Assembly (NCBI GenBank): GCA_900169235.1
Contig: FWCC01000216.1
Location: 1-64,000, forward strand
Reading direction: 5' to 3'
Origin: Zarea fungicola
Lineage: Eukaryota; Ascomycota; Sordariomycetes; Hypocreales; Cordycipitaceae
Length of the DNA stretch: 64,000 nt
Both the position numbers and the translations under genes were made by a program. Positions 42,717 to 52,985 of the stretch are shown here, piece after piece. Below the pieces are notes generated by a model that was not told the origin of the DNA, did no database searches, and saw only the letters and a list, made by a program, of their open reading frames with translations. Numbering within the stretch: the stretch's first letter is position 1; the number at the start of each line of letters is the position of its first letter.

Positions 42717-43534
42717 TCATCTCGTCATCATACTCGGTTCAGTCATCGCAGCAGGTTCAGCTAGCGGCTGTACTGGGCCACGCCAGGGCACCATCAGTTG
42801 CCCATCGTCAACCACGCTACCAACCAGGTCTCGCAGAAATTCTCCATGGTCAAACTCCGTTTCCCAAAGTATTAAGTTATCACGAAGGCGCGGAAATGGT
42901 ATCATGTCGATCCATGGGGAGTGAGGAATATCTGCTTGCAACCTCGTCGGGACAAGACTATCTGGGATATGGCGTGTGAAAGGCAGCGTCGTCAAACGAC
43001 CTTGGCAAATGTGTTTGGCCTGGCGGTGTTGCGGTATGCCATCACTGACCTGGACACCAGTAGCCGACAACCGAAGGATGTCTTTGTTATATGAAAATGC
43101 CCGAAGCACGTTGTGGTGAATCAGGTGTAGCAAGCCATCCGAGCCCAACGATGCTACTGGCAGCTCTGTAAAGACACCTACGCCTGTGGCAGAGCTCCTC
43201 GCGCCCGGCTTCTTTATTGGCCCTACTACTGATTGACTGCCAACGGTTGTCATCACATTTTCCTTGGCTGGACTGGGCGGCGCGCATTCATTTATCCGCC
43301 ACCGGCGCACGCGGAACAGCTGTCCCGGGTCTTCTGTTTCATTCTCCGCCTTTTTCACACGACGTCCTGCGACTGTTAGATTGGTTTCGCTGGAGAACAC
43401 TATATGGTGAATAACTCACTATACGCACGCTGATTTAGCCGATTCTGCAGCCTTTTACGCATGCTCGCGGCCGGAGTCTTTTTCTGTAGAGATTCGGTAT
43501 GGCTCATTACATTATTTACATCCATGGCTGACAT
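42717..43534 (-). CDS. bZIP-type regulator with DUF3425 domain, zipper degenerate
   Basis: Exons 43420-43534 and 42717-43372 join in phase to 256 aa. The basic region is split by the intron: SMRKRLQNRLNQRAY then IAGRRVKKAEN, the RKRxQNRxxQRxxR pattern of fungal bZIP-DUF3425 regulators. The leucine heptads expected after it are missing; instead a charged stretch (ENETEDPGQLFRVRRWR) follows. The C-terminal DUF3425 part is clear: DGLLHLIHHNVLRAF near the middle and PHSPWIDMIPFPRLRDNLI near the end. Two in-frame Met (43534, 43525) could start it. Shorter than most members. It is divergent to the aldo-keto reductase and could regulate it. Confidence 0.78.
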
Positions 43535-44103
43535 GAAATTGCTAGAAAGGGAAGTAAGCTGGTGCAGCTGCAGTAAATAGGTGGCATCAAATGGATCTTT
43601 TCTCTCTTGGGCCAGCTACGGTGCTGCATTGCGGCTATCCGATTATAAATGCGTGTACTCACTTCTACGTTCCTGTCCAATAACGGAAATAATGTAAGCC
43701 AGGTGACCCGCAACGCTTAAACACTTTCACCATCTCCGACGGCCTCAAGCACAAACTCCGACGCTACACACTAGAAACCATGGCAGCTGCGGACAAATTT
43801 CATAGCCAGAAGATTTGGCCGGCTTACAAAATTTGCCTTTTCTGGCGAAGCTATGCGCAAACTATACATTGAGCTATGTCACCTGTGGATACTTTGCATA
43901 CGATTGGAGCAGTCCAATGGCAAGGGACGGCCGCCCGATGCAGCAATCGCCACTCAATCTGCCGTGGTGGAGTTTTATATATTCACGTAGCATTCTTGAT
44001 TGTCTAGAAATTTATAGATCAGTTGACCGAGCGCTCCTCATTGACAAGTTGAAAACCGCCATATCCAGCTCTGCACGCAATCGAACCAGCTTCCGCGTTC
44101 ATA
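43535..44103. other. divergent promoter region, bZIP gene / aldo-keto reductase
   Basis: No coding motif. TATATAT at 43976-43982, in the 130 bases before the aldo-keto reductase start, is a candidate TATA box. Confidence 0.5.
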
Positions 44104-45172
44104 ATGTCTCCTCTGAACATCCCAACTCGCCCTCTGGGTAAGAACGGACCCCTTGTACCGCGCTTGGGACTCGGACTCATGGGTGCGAGTATGCTCTATG
44201 GTGCTCCTCCTTCCGACGAAGTTCGCCTAGAACTGCTGGACAAAGCCTACGAAATGGGAGTGCGATTCTGGGATTCAGGTACGTGTATTGCAATATGTTA
44301 ATGTTCTCCCCATGTTCTGACTATTTTTATCAGCCGATATATATGGTGATTCTGAGGATCTTATCGGGAAGTGGTTTGCTGCCAATCCAGAGAAGCGAAA
44401 GAACATTTTCCTCGCGACCAAGTTTGGTTTCAGGGGAGCAGGTATTGACACTTCACCGGAATATGCGCGTGAAGCCGTCGCCAATTCACTCAAGCGCCTA
44501 GGTGTGGAGTACATCGACCTGTACTATGTCCATCGCCTCGACCAGGTAACGCCGATTGAGAAGACCATGGAGGCTCCGCTTCAGCTGAAGGCGGAAGGGA
44601 AAATCAGGTTCATGGGCTTGAGCGAATGCAGTGCGCCGGCGCTGAGACGTGCGCATAACGTACACCCAATCTCTTGCGTGCAGATGGCATACAGCCCTTT
44701 TGTCCTGGACATTGAGCAGTCAAAGTACAACCTGCTGGCGACGGCACGAGAACTGGGCGTAGCCATTGTTCCGTACAACCCGCTCGCCCATGGCCTTCTC
44801 ACTGGGACTTTACGCAAGAAGGAAGACTACACCCAGCCTGGCGACGAACGGGCAATAATTCCCTGGTTTAGCGACGAAAATTTCCCTCGCAACTTGGCAG
44901 TGGTTGACAAGATCGAAGCCATTGCGGGGAAGAAGGGTACTACCGTCGCTAAGCTGATACTGGCGTGGATTTTGTTTCAGGGAGACGACTTCTTCCCAAT
45001 TCCTGGAACCACAAAAGTTAATCGACTAGCAGATAACCTTGAGAGCCTCAGTGTTACTATAAACAGAGATGAAGATGCAGAAATTCGCCGAATTGCAGGT
45101 GGTATCTCTGGAGAGAGGCTACCCCCGCCATTGTTAGCTGCTACTTTTGCTGACAGTCCACCCCTACCCTAA
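44104..45172 (+). CDS. aldo-keto reductase
   Basis: Exons 44104-44278 and 44334-45172 join in phase to 337 aa. The catalytic tetrad is complete: Asp and Tyr in FWDSADIYGDSE (made across the splice junction), Lys in FLATKFGF, His in DLYYVHRLD. NADPH-site features IPGTTKVNRLADN and WILFQGDDF, and the barrel motif GLSECSAPALRRAH, are present. This is the AKR13-like group related to yeast/fission-yeast YakC-type reductases, which reduce aldehydes and ketones with NADPH. In this setting it could act on aldehydes made by the nearby decarboxylase cluster, 7 kb away, but that link is speculative. Confidence 0.9.
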
Positions 45173-45210
45173 GGCTTGTCGACATGACGTTAATATTAGA
45201 AGAACCATGT

Positions 45211-45505
45211 TGTTTTTTCCTTGTTTCTGTCTATATATCTCTAAAGTGTGTGTCTCTTAACAGGCAAGGTTCTCATCTAGTCTCCCAAGACTTTACCTAC
45301 TTAAAATGTATTTAGAAGGACGTTGCCTTGGCTTTGCTCACTTGGCCACACACATCCCATATCATTCAAATGAATCCGAGAGCCTCGCTGTTTATTGAAC
45401 CGAGACATAAAACCCCTCTCCGACTGTGTAGGGATTAAATTTAACAGGGACATGCGCGGTGCTCTTCATTTCTCTACCCTGGGTATGCCCTCAGCGCCCT
45501 GATGC
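45211..45505. repeat. right copy of a diverged direct repeat pair
   Basis: Counterpart of 38834-39075. It lies just downstream of the aldo-keto reductase and upstream of the ankyrin gene. The match ends at GCCCTCAGCGCCC, equivalent to the last codons of the deaminase-MYND gene in the left copy, but no MYND-gene sequence continues beyond. Confidence 0.7.
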
Positions 45506-46055
45506 TGGCGGGAATGCTGCGCCAAGCTCCCCGTCACCAGGTCTTGTTCTTTCTGGGGTTAGGTGCCGTCATGCTCCTGCAAAAACCCTTACCGTGCAGC
45601 GCTGCCATAAGTCTGGTCAATGCAGATGGGGCGTGGCCCGGAAAACGTCGACCAGGCCATCGCCATGCAGCTCTGCATAAGTCATGTTGGGTTGTGGGCC
45701 GTTCCTTGACCTATGCGCGCCGAGATGTGCCAGGTCTTAGGCACCGTCAACACGCGCCGGGCTCAGACAAGTGGCCATGTGCGGCTGAGCCAGCCTCACT
45801 GCCCCTGCATGCCCAGCTCGCCTGGTATGTGAATTCCAGACTCGGTACATTTCCACATGCTTTACTCAGCCTGGACACGACAAAGACACTTGTGCGCTGC
45901 TCAAAGCAAAGCGCCAAAACGAAAGAGGGACATATCAGCGCCTTCTCTTCTCGGCTTTCAGGATTCGCCGGCTGCTGTGGTTGCCACATAACTGGTCGAG
46001 TATTGCTTGTCTCTCAGCACTGGTAGCTTCGGGCACCTAGCTCCTGCCCGCCGTT
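45506..46055. other. intergenic, GC-rich, no supported gene
   Basis: A plus frame spans 45502-46026 but has no motif, no signal peptide and an unlikely composition, so it is not called. It contains the promoter of the ankyrin-CorA gene. Confidence 0.5.
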
Positions 46056-48969
46056 ATGGAGGTGAACGGTGGGATTTTTGAAGCCGCGCGGTATGGAAGC
46101 CTATCCTATATGATAGAATTGCTGCGTGATGGTGCTGACGCGAATGCCAAAAATGATCTTGGCGAATCCGTCATATCCATAGCAGCAGCCGCCGGCCATG
46201 TTGACTTGGTGTGGACGCTGCTTACGGGTAGTGAAGGCCCAATAATGCGGAACTGGGACACTGAAACGCCTTTGGAACTGATGGCTGATCCGGACCCTAT
46301 GGATAAAGACGAGCGCACGCCATTATCACACGCAGCGGAGAATAATTGGGAAGAAATAGTAAGTCTTCTGCAAAAAAGCGGCCAGGTTAACCCAAACTCA
46401 AGCGATAAGAACGGTTGGACACCGCTCGCTTGGGCTGTAACGAGTGACAGTGATTGGGCGGCGACACAACTTCTTGAAGACAATCGGGTAAATCCTAACC
46501 CGAAGGACAAGGACAGCCGGACGCCATTATCGCATGCTGCAGAGAAAAATATGTCACATGTGGTAAGATTACTACTTGCAAAGAGCCAAGTCAATCCAGA
46601 CTCCAAGGACAACGATGACCGGACGCCATTATCATATGCTGCAGAGAATGGTTCAATCGAGACAGTAGAACTACTGCTTGCGGAGAGCCAGGTCAATATA
46701 AACTCGCAGGATAAAGTTGGCCGAACACCATTTTCCTATGCCATGACGAAGCAATCAAAGGACGTGGCAGAGTTACTGCTTGAAGACCCACGGCTCAAGC
46801 CAGACCTTGCCGATGACAATAAGAAGACACCTCTACTCTGGGCAATAGGGTGGGAAAACAACAATATCATAACCTCATTGGTTCGTGATGCCCGGGTCAA
46901 CCCAAACTCCAAGGACAGTGCTGGTCGGACGCCACTATCGTACGCTGCCGAGATTGGTTGGGTTAAGGGAGTAGCATCACTGCTCAAGAGTGATATGGTT
47001 TGGGTAGACTCCAAAGACAGCACCGGCCGGACGCCACTATCATATGCTGCAGGGAAAGGCCATACTCGAACAGCTGGGGCACTATGCTGGGACGTGCGGG
47101 TGAGCGTGGACTCGCCTGATAAGTCTGGTTTGACGCCTTTGTCATGGGCTTCGAGAAACGGGTGCGCAAAGACGGTAGCGATGCTGCTGAGTGACTATCA
47201 CGCAGACCCAGCTCGTAGGGATGGGCAAGGATGGACGCCGCTGTGGTGGGCTGCAAAGAACTTGCACTATGAAGTAGTAGACCTCCTTGTCGAGAAAGAC
47301 GATACTGCGCTTTTTACCTTGATCAGGGAAGAAAACCATGCACTAGTATGGCGGCTTCTCCGTGCTGGATACAATGTAAATCTTGAGGATGATGATGGCA
47401 AGACTCCGCTCCAGTGGGCTGTGCAGCAGAAGGACCGTGATATGATCGAAATACTGCTTGAGGTGAACGCAACGAGTAAAGGCATCATGGCAGAGGAATG
47501 GCGTCGTGTATATGGTACAGTGGTGGCGGATATTGTGCAATTAACAACGGAAGGTGACGAAAAAGAAAGCGTGAATCTGCTGACGGCAGACCAATTGTCA
47601 GACGCCGCCTGTAAAACCGGAACTGATACACGTTTTTTGTACGCTGCCTTGACCCTATCCTCAAGAGTGTGCTAACACGTCAAAGTGCATTTAAGGACGA
47701 AACGCGCTGGTCGTTGATTCCAACCCAGAAGCCAGTTAGTGACTCGACAACACGGTCGTTGCAACTGTCTGCTCAAAGAGTAGGTGATGGGCACGACGTT
47801 GAATTTTCTGGGTCCTTCCAATTCCATGTCGGCCAACATGATGCATATCAGAAATACTTTGGAGTCCGTGACACTAGCAGATGCAGAATAGCCTGGAAAC
47901 GAAGAGCGCAGAAATCTAGTGATGATGACTTTTTGAAGCAAGTGGTTTACTTCAGCACACTGCCGCAATGCTGGATCCCCAAAGACGAATTTGACTTTTT
48001 AGAGCTATTCCTGCACCATGTTGAAGAAAAATGGTTGAACTTGTGCCGTGAGGCTAAAGATCACCTGGCTGCGCTTGTGAGTACCTCTACCTCGTATTGA
48101 ATAAACAAGCTGACGAAACCTCAGCGTCTTGAGCAGTTACGCCGACAGGGGAAAAGTCCCGAGATGATGCATATCCTTGCCAAGGACGCAGAGATGTTTG
48201 CACATCTCCGTGTCGCATTGCAGGACCAAGTCAGCCATGCGAGAGAGACTATCGCCAAATACACTCGGCTTTGCCATGCAAAGCATTGTGCAAGTTTAGA
48301 GAGTTTACTGTCAACAGACTTGGAAGGCAAGGTTGGCGAACAAATTGGACAGTTGGATCAAGGAGTGCGCGACCTGCTACAGATTGTGGGGTTTACGCTT
48401 AATTCCTACAACGCTTTGCGGTTAAACTAATGCATTACAGGAATTTGCTTGGGCATCTGTCACCGAAGCGAGAATCTCTACGAGGTTGGCACAGAACGTC
48501 ATGCTTCTCACCTATGTGAGCATTTTTTACATACCGTTGGCATTTTGCGCCGTAAGTACATCAACCATTTCGAATAGGTTGACTTTAAACACTGGCCATT
48601 CTACAGATATGCTAAAATGTTTAGGCTCTTTGGGCTATTCCAGGAATTACGAATAGCAGCATAAGAACCCCATTCATCGTCACTTCTGTGGTCATTGGTA
48701 TAATAACCTTTGGCGTCGCCTTCAATCTCGACAATATCGTGGCTGTGGCGGCTTCTATTTACCAGAAATGGAGACATAAAGTTATAACGAGCATGCAAAG
48801 GGATTCTGAATGGAAAGAGAAGGGGGACGAGCTACAGCCGTTCAACGTGTTACCAAAGACAGCTTCGGAATGGTGGATCTGGGTCTATATGGCTTCCAAG
48901 TTGACAAGGACGTTCACTAGATGGCTGCCAGAGAAGGATTCGGCAAAAAGTAGCGATTCAAGTTGCTAA
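46056..48969 (+). CDS. ankyrin-repeat protein with CorA-like two-helix membrane end
   Basis: Five exons (46056-47638, 47686-48076, 48125-48385, 48441-48551, 48625-48969) join in phase to 896 aa. Residues 1-480 are about 13 ankyrin units, many with the same DKDxRTPLSHAAEN / DSxGRTPLSYAAE consensus and a linker VNPNSKD. The middle carries the CorA-type cytoplasmic signature (FSGSFQFHVG, FLKQVVYFSTLPQCWIP, helical LEQLRRQGKSPEMM). The C-terminus has ARISTRLAQNVMLLTYVSIF, first TM helix, then ALWAIPGITNSSIR, then a second TM helix (FIVTSVVIGIITFGVAFNLD). This is the ankyrin-CorA fusion seen in filamentous fungi. The GMN selectivity motif of true Mg2+ channels is not seen in the TM1 loop, so transport activity is doubtful. 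Confidence 0.87.
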
Positions 48970-49303
48970 CCCAAGCCTTGCACCTAACAAGCAGCTCAGT
49001 GGCTGGGTCTTGGATTATCTTCGGGGTTGGGTTTAGGTCGGATTGACTACTAAAGCAGCATTGGCAACTGTACTTTAACTACCTTGTCTATTTTCTTGTT
49101 TTCAGTTGCTTTTTACATAAATTTCATGGCCCATATCTTGTATATTTTGCCAGTAAAGAGCAGTCAGTCAGTCCGAGGGTTCTGTGCTTGACCGCCATTG
49201 TCAGCATGGGATAAAACTGCGACTCCACTTCAACCAGCACACGTTGTCCTTCTTGCGGGCATTATGCCACTGATGGAAAGAGCATATATCCTTGAAAGTT
49301 GTC
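48970..49303. other. intergenic spacer
   Basis: Short spacer, AT-rich, nothing recognised. Should hold the promoter of the HET gene. Confidence 0.6.
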
Positions 49304-51307
49304 ATGGCTGAGTTGTGCCTCTGCCTGCTGTGTGACGAGTTCACAAAAGATCTCATCGCCGCTAATTTCAACAAATTTGACATACCGACAGGGCCGCGTT
49401 GGGCTGATGAGCTACGTCAGCCTCTCGACTGGCGAGTTGCAACCTGGGGGCGAGGTTTTGTGCACCATGAGAGCTTTGCGGCCCTGAAAGTGTCGTCGGC
49501 ATCCTGCAATCTCTGCAGCTTAATTTACCAAGACATTTCCAGCGCATCTAGCGCGCAAGCGTCGACTGGCCGTCTTGAGCTGTTTCCCGCCCCGTATGCC
49601 ACGGTTGTCAACACACCGGATGGAACCTTTGCGGCAGTGTTTTCCGGGGATGAGAGCTATAAGCAGTTTTGGCTCTCGTATCCCTTTGCGTATCAATTAT
49701 GTCGTCAGAGGGAGTGGCAAGATGTGGACGATTTTCATCCCGTTGCCAATATTCCGAGGGCCGTACCCGAACACTGGCGCGATGCAAGGGTTTGGGAGAC
49801 TGCAAAGACCTGGATGAAGATATGCGCTGAAAACCATGCAAATTGCTCCAACGTTGCATCTGCGTCCTCTGCATCGCGAACCATGCCCACCAGGATCATC
49901 GACGTTGGAAGCGGTTCCGACGATGAAATCAAACTTGTCATTTCCAAAGACATTGCAACAGTGCTACCATATGCAGCGCTCAGTCACAGCTGGGGTGGTG
50001 AAATCCCGGAAAAGCTGACCACGTCTACGCTCGGCGCCATGGTGGCAGGGATACCGGTATCCAGACTCCCGCAAAACTTTCAAGACGCCATTTCAATCAC
50101 GCGGTTGCTCAATCTCCGGTACCTCTGGATCGATGCGCTTTGCATTATACAGGATTCCACTTCTGACTGGGCGCACGAAGCTTCCATTATGGGTTCTGTG
50201 TACGCCGACTCTGCCGTCTGCATCTGCGCAAGCGTGTCCGCGTCCAGTACTGTAGGCATGTTGTCGACAAACCGATCTCCCCTTGTCAAGCTCGACCAAG
50301 ACCTCGCTATACAGGCTAGTTCCAGTCGCTTTATGCAGTTTACGGAAGAGGCCCCCATCTCCCAGCGCGGATGGTGTCTGCAGGAGCGCCTGCTGGCTCC
50401 GCGGGTGCTTCACGTCGGCGTGCGGCAGCTCTACTGGGAATGCAGGACAGGTGCAGCCCACGAAGATGGGGCGTGGACTCCAGAAGAGAGCGAAAGCGGG
50501 TGGTACAAGCACCAGATTCGCTTCCTCAAATTACGAAAGGCATTTCTCAACCCTCCTCCCCCTGATGGCGGCGGGCAAGTGGACCGTGCGTACTGGGATC
50601 GGTGGTACGAGCTCTTGACCAACTACTCGTCGCGCAAGCTGTCATTTGGTAGTGACATACTGCCAGCGATTTCCGGCATGGCTCAGCGGTTCCAAGATTC
50701 CGTTGGTCCTTCGTCGGCGCAGTACGCGGCCGGACTGTGGACACAGGACATGAGACACGGGATCCTCTGGGGCGCTCAGAAGATGCATCAGGCGTTGCGA
50801 AAGGTTGCTGGGTTCAATGAATGCCGTGAACTGTCACGGCCGCCGCAGCAGATGGCTCCAAGCTGGAGCTGGGCCTCTGTAATTGGCCCGGTCGAGTTTA
50901 CGTTTTCAGTAAACGGGACGTACTCGTGTGAGATCATGAAGTTGGACCTTTCGGGCTCATTGATGGATACAATCACGGCCGGACAAGCACAGGAGGGCAA
51001 GCTTTCGGTGCGCGGGCCGGTGGTGGAAATGCAGTACGACACTCCGCGGTCGTCGTCGCAGAACGTGGGATCGCTTCGGGTGCCGCAGGAAGAAAAGGTG
51101 TGCTTTTACGGGTGCATCATGGATTTTGAGCGCAGACGGGAGTGCATATACCATGTGTTGCTGGTGAGCTGGTCTGAGCAGTCAGTCGCGGGTTTGGTAC
51201 TGGAGCTTGTGTCTGGAAATACATTTCGAAGGGTTGGAGTGTTTCAAGATCAGAATTTTCGGGCAGAGTTGCCGGAGTTGGTGACAAAGGAGATAGTAAT
51301 CATATAG
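49304..51307 (+). CDS. HET-domain protein (heterokaryon-incompatibility type)
   Basis: Intronless, 667 aa from the Met at 49304. N-terminal CxxC-rich segment (MAELCLCLLCDEF...SCNLCSLIYQDI), then the HET domain: LPYAALSHSWGG (HET block 1), LNLRYLWIDALCIIQDSTSD (block 2) with SIMGSVYADSAVCICAS, and QRGWCLQERLLAPRVLHVG (block 3). Blocks and spacing are canonical, so the domain looks intact. HET domains trigger regulated cell death on non-self fusion; many copies per genome have unknown partners. It follows the ankyrin-CorA gene by 330 bases in the same direction. C-terminal part (about residues 440-667) is the usual family tail without a separate sensor domain. Confidence 0.92.
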   Translation: MAELCLCLLCDEFTKDLIAANFNKFDIPTGPRWADELRQPLDWRVATWGRGFVHHESFAALKVSSASCNLCSLIYQDISSASSAQASTGRLELFPAPYATVVNTPDGTFAAVFSGDESYKQFWLSYPFAYQLCRQREWQDVDDFHPVANIPRAVPEHWRDARVWETAKTWMKICAENHANCSNVASASSASRTMPTRIIDVGSGSDDEIKLVISKDIATVLPYAALSHSWGGEIPEKLTTSTLGAMVAGIPVSRLPQNFQDAISITRLLNLRYLWIDALCIIQDSTSDWAHEASIMGSVYADSAVCICASVSASSTVGMLSTNRSPLVKLDQDLAIQASSSRFMQFTEEAPISQRGWCLQERLLAPRVLHVGVRQLYWECRTGAAHEDGAWTPEESESGWYKHQIRFLKLRKAFLNPPPPDGGGQVDRAYWDRWYELLTNYSSRKLSFGSDILPAISGMAQRFQDSVGPSSAQYAAGLWTQDMRHGILWGAQKMHQALRKVAGFNECRELSRPPQQMAPSWSWASVIGPVEFTFSVNGTYSCEIMKLDLSGSLMDTITAGQAQEGKLSVRGPVVEMQYDTPRSSSQNVGSLRVPQEEKVCFYGCIMDFERRRECIYHVLLVSWSEQSVAGLVLELVSGNTFRRVGVFQDQNFRAELPELVTKEIVII

Positions 51308-52079
51308 CAAGACATGCTCGACCATACAGTTCCCATGATTATATTGGGCACCTGGCGTTGGGCAAAGATGGTTGCAAGGACGGCATGCCGCTTGGGGTCT
51401 GGAGCTGCCGAGTCGTCAAGGTGTAGAGCATGCCGGGACGAGCTGAGGTGTGGATGAGTGCTGAATTTCAACGGCGCGCTGTATCTAGCTGCACCATATT
51501 TAGCAGATTTGCGATTTAATAGATACACCAGATATACCTCGATGCAGTTGGTTGTGTTGATTTGTCTCGCATGGACCCTGTCGGGCGCTGTCGGCTGCCG
51601 GATGGATCTACGGCAATCGAGCCTAAAGACAGGGCATTTCAGGGACCTGGTTCAGATGGAAGTACCGCCGGGGTATTTTAGGTAGACGTTTGGCGGCATT
51701 GGTACCTGGTTACTACCCACACAAAATCAACACGCATTAAAGTTGAATGGTTTTATTCTCCATCGTCAACTGACCGGGGTATGGAATTATTTCTCACATT
51801 TTGTCCGCTTTGTTTTCTTTACATGAGATGATGGGGAATGCCGAAGCAGATTGACTACGCCTTTGCGCACTAGAAAAAAGATCTGGCGCCTTGTACTTGA
51901 CATATTGTGGGTTGTATGGAGCACAGAGCACAAGGCTAAACCTTGTTATTTATACATGAGATGTGCCAGCCAGTGCAGCTCTCATCAAGTGTCGGCAGTG
52001 TTTAATTCCCATCCAACCATCCAACCATCCAACCATCCAACCATCCAACCATCCAATCCATCCAATTACTACTCCATCA
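51308..52079. other. intergenic, no gene seen
   Basis: Short frames only. Ends with an 8-base microsatellite next to the ACT gene start. Confidence 0.55.
52011..52066. repeat. ATCCAACC microsatellite in a 5' leader
   Basis: Five perfect copies of ATCCAACC followed by two degenerate ones, ending 14 bases before the start codon of the ACT-domain gene. It would lie in the mRNA leader. Confidence 0.9.
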
Positions 52080-52517
52080 ATGGCTACCCTCATGCAGGAC
52101 CCCGGCGAAAAGTCGCTCAGCATCCTCCTCTCCTCCCTCACCACCGTGCTGCACCCCGAGACGTACGTCTTTGCCACGCTCCCCAGCGGCGCAACCGTCC
52201 CGCCGCTCGCCGACATCCAGCTCTTCTTTCGCGAGACGGAAGCCATCACCGTTATTGTGACTAGGCAATACGCCCAGGACAACAAGCTCGAGTACTTTTT
52301 CCCCTGCAAGATGATTACCTGCAACATTACCTCGAGCCTCGAGGCTGTCGGGTTCATGGCCGTGATTGCGACCAGACTGGCCACGCTGGACATGGGCGTC
52401 AACCCGGTCAGCGGATTTTACCACGACCACTTGTTTGTGCCAGAGGGGAGAGAGCATGACGCCGGCGAGGCATTGGCTAAATTGGCCGAGGAGAAGAAGC
52501 AGGAATTGCAGCAGTAG
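52080..52517 (+). CDS. ACT-domain protein (DUF2241/ACT_3 type)
   Basis: Intronless, 145 aa. GEKSLSILLSSLTTVLHPET, YVFATLP, the DIQLFFRETEAITVIVTRQ block, and CNITSSLEAVGFMAVIATRL followed by GVNPVSGFYHDHLFVPEG are the conserved stretches of the two-subdomain ACT_3 family. Such proteins are small ligand-binding (probably amino-acid-binding) regulators; no ligand is known for the fungal ones. The open frame extends upstream to 51963 through the microsatellite, but the Met at 52080 gives the family-like start. Confidence 0.88.
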   Translation: MATLMQDPGEKSLSILLSSLTTVLHPETYVFATLPSGATVPPLADIQLFFRETEAITVIVTRQYAQDNKLEYFFPCKMITCNITSSLEAVGFMAVIATRLATLDMGVNPVSGFYHDHLFVPEGREHDAGEALAKLAEEKKQELQQ

Positions 52518-52985
52518 GCGAGCGACAGTTTGTACGCGGGGTACTATGCATAACACGACAAGGGTGACGGGACATGACTGAATCAAAGGCGTTTGGCGGC
52601 GGAACCTAAAATAAATTTCTTGGATTTAAAAGGAAAAAAAAAATGTCAAATCAGTGCAGGAATACAATTACTTATTCCAGTTGTAAATATAAAAGCACAG
52701 CCAGCAGTGTTGATAATCCCTGTCCGCGATTGTTAGTGCCAGAGGTACATTCCGTCGCCCCGCACAAGCTTCACGCCACTGTGGCTCGACCTTTTGTTTC
52801 TGCCACCTGTTCCATTTCCATTCTCGGCCATCTTGAACAGGCCAGCTGTCGCAGTTTGCATCCTCCTCGTCAACGCTGCAATAAAAGACGAAGGCATGCA
52901 GCCATAGCTGACCAGCAGTTCTCCCACTTGTTATCTGCAGTTATACTCAACTTTACCGTTTCTCGACAACACCCAACCCCGCACG
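52518..52985. other. intergenic, PDI promoter
   Basis: Contains a TATA-like TATAAAA at 52688-52694. The distance to the PDI start (about 290 bases) implies a long leader or another start site. No other feature recognised. Confidence 0.5.

Noticed and set aside
45502..46026. 174-codon plus-strand frame before the ankyrin gene
   Set aside because: No family motif, no signal peptide, odd composition; more likely chance in a GC-rich spacer.
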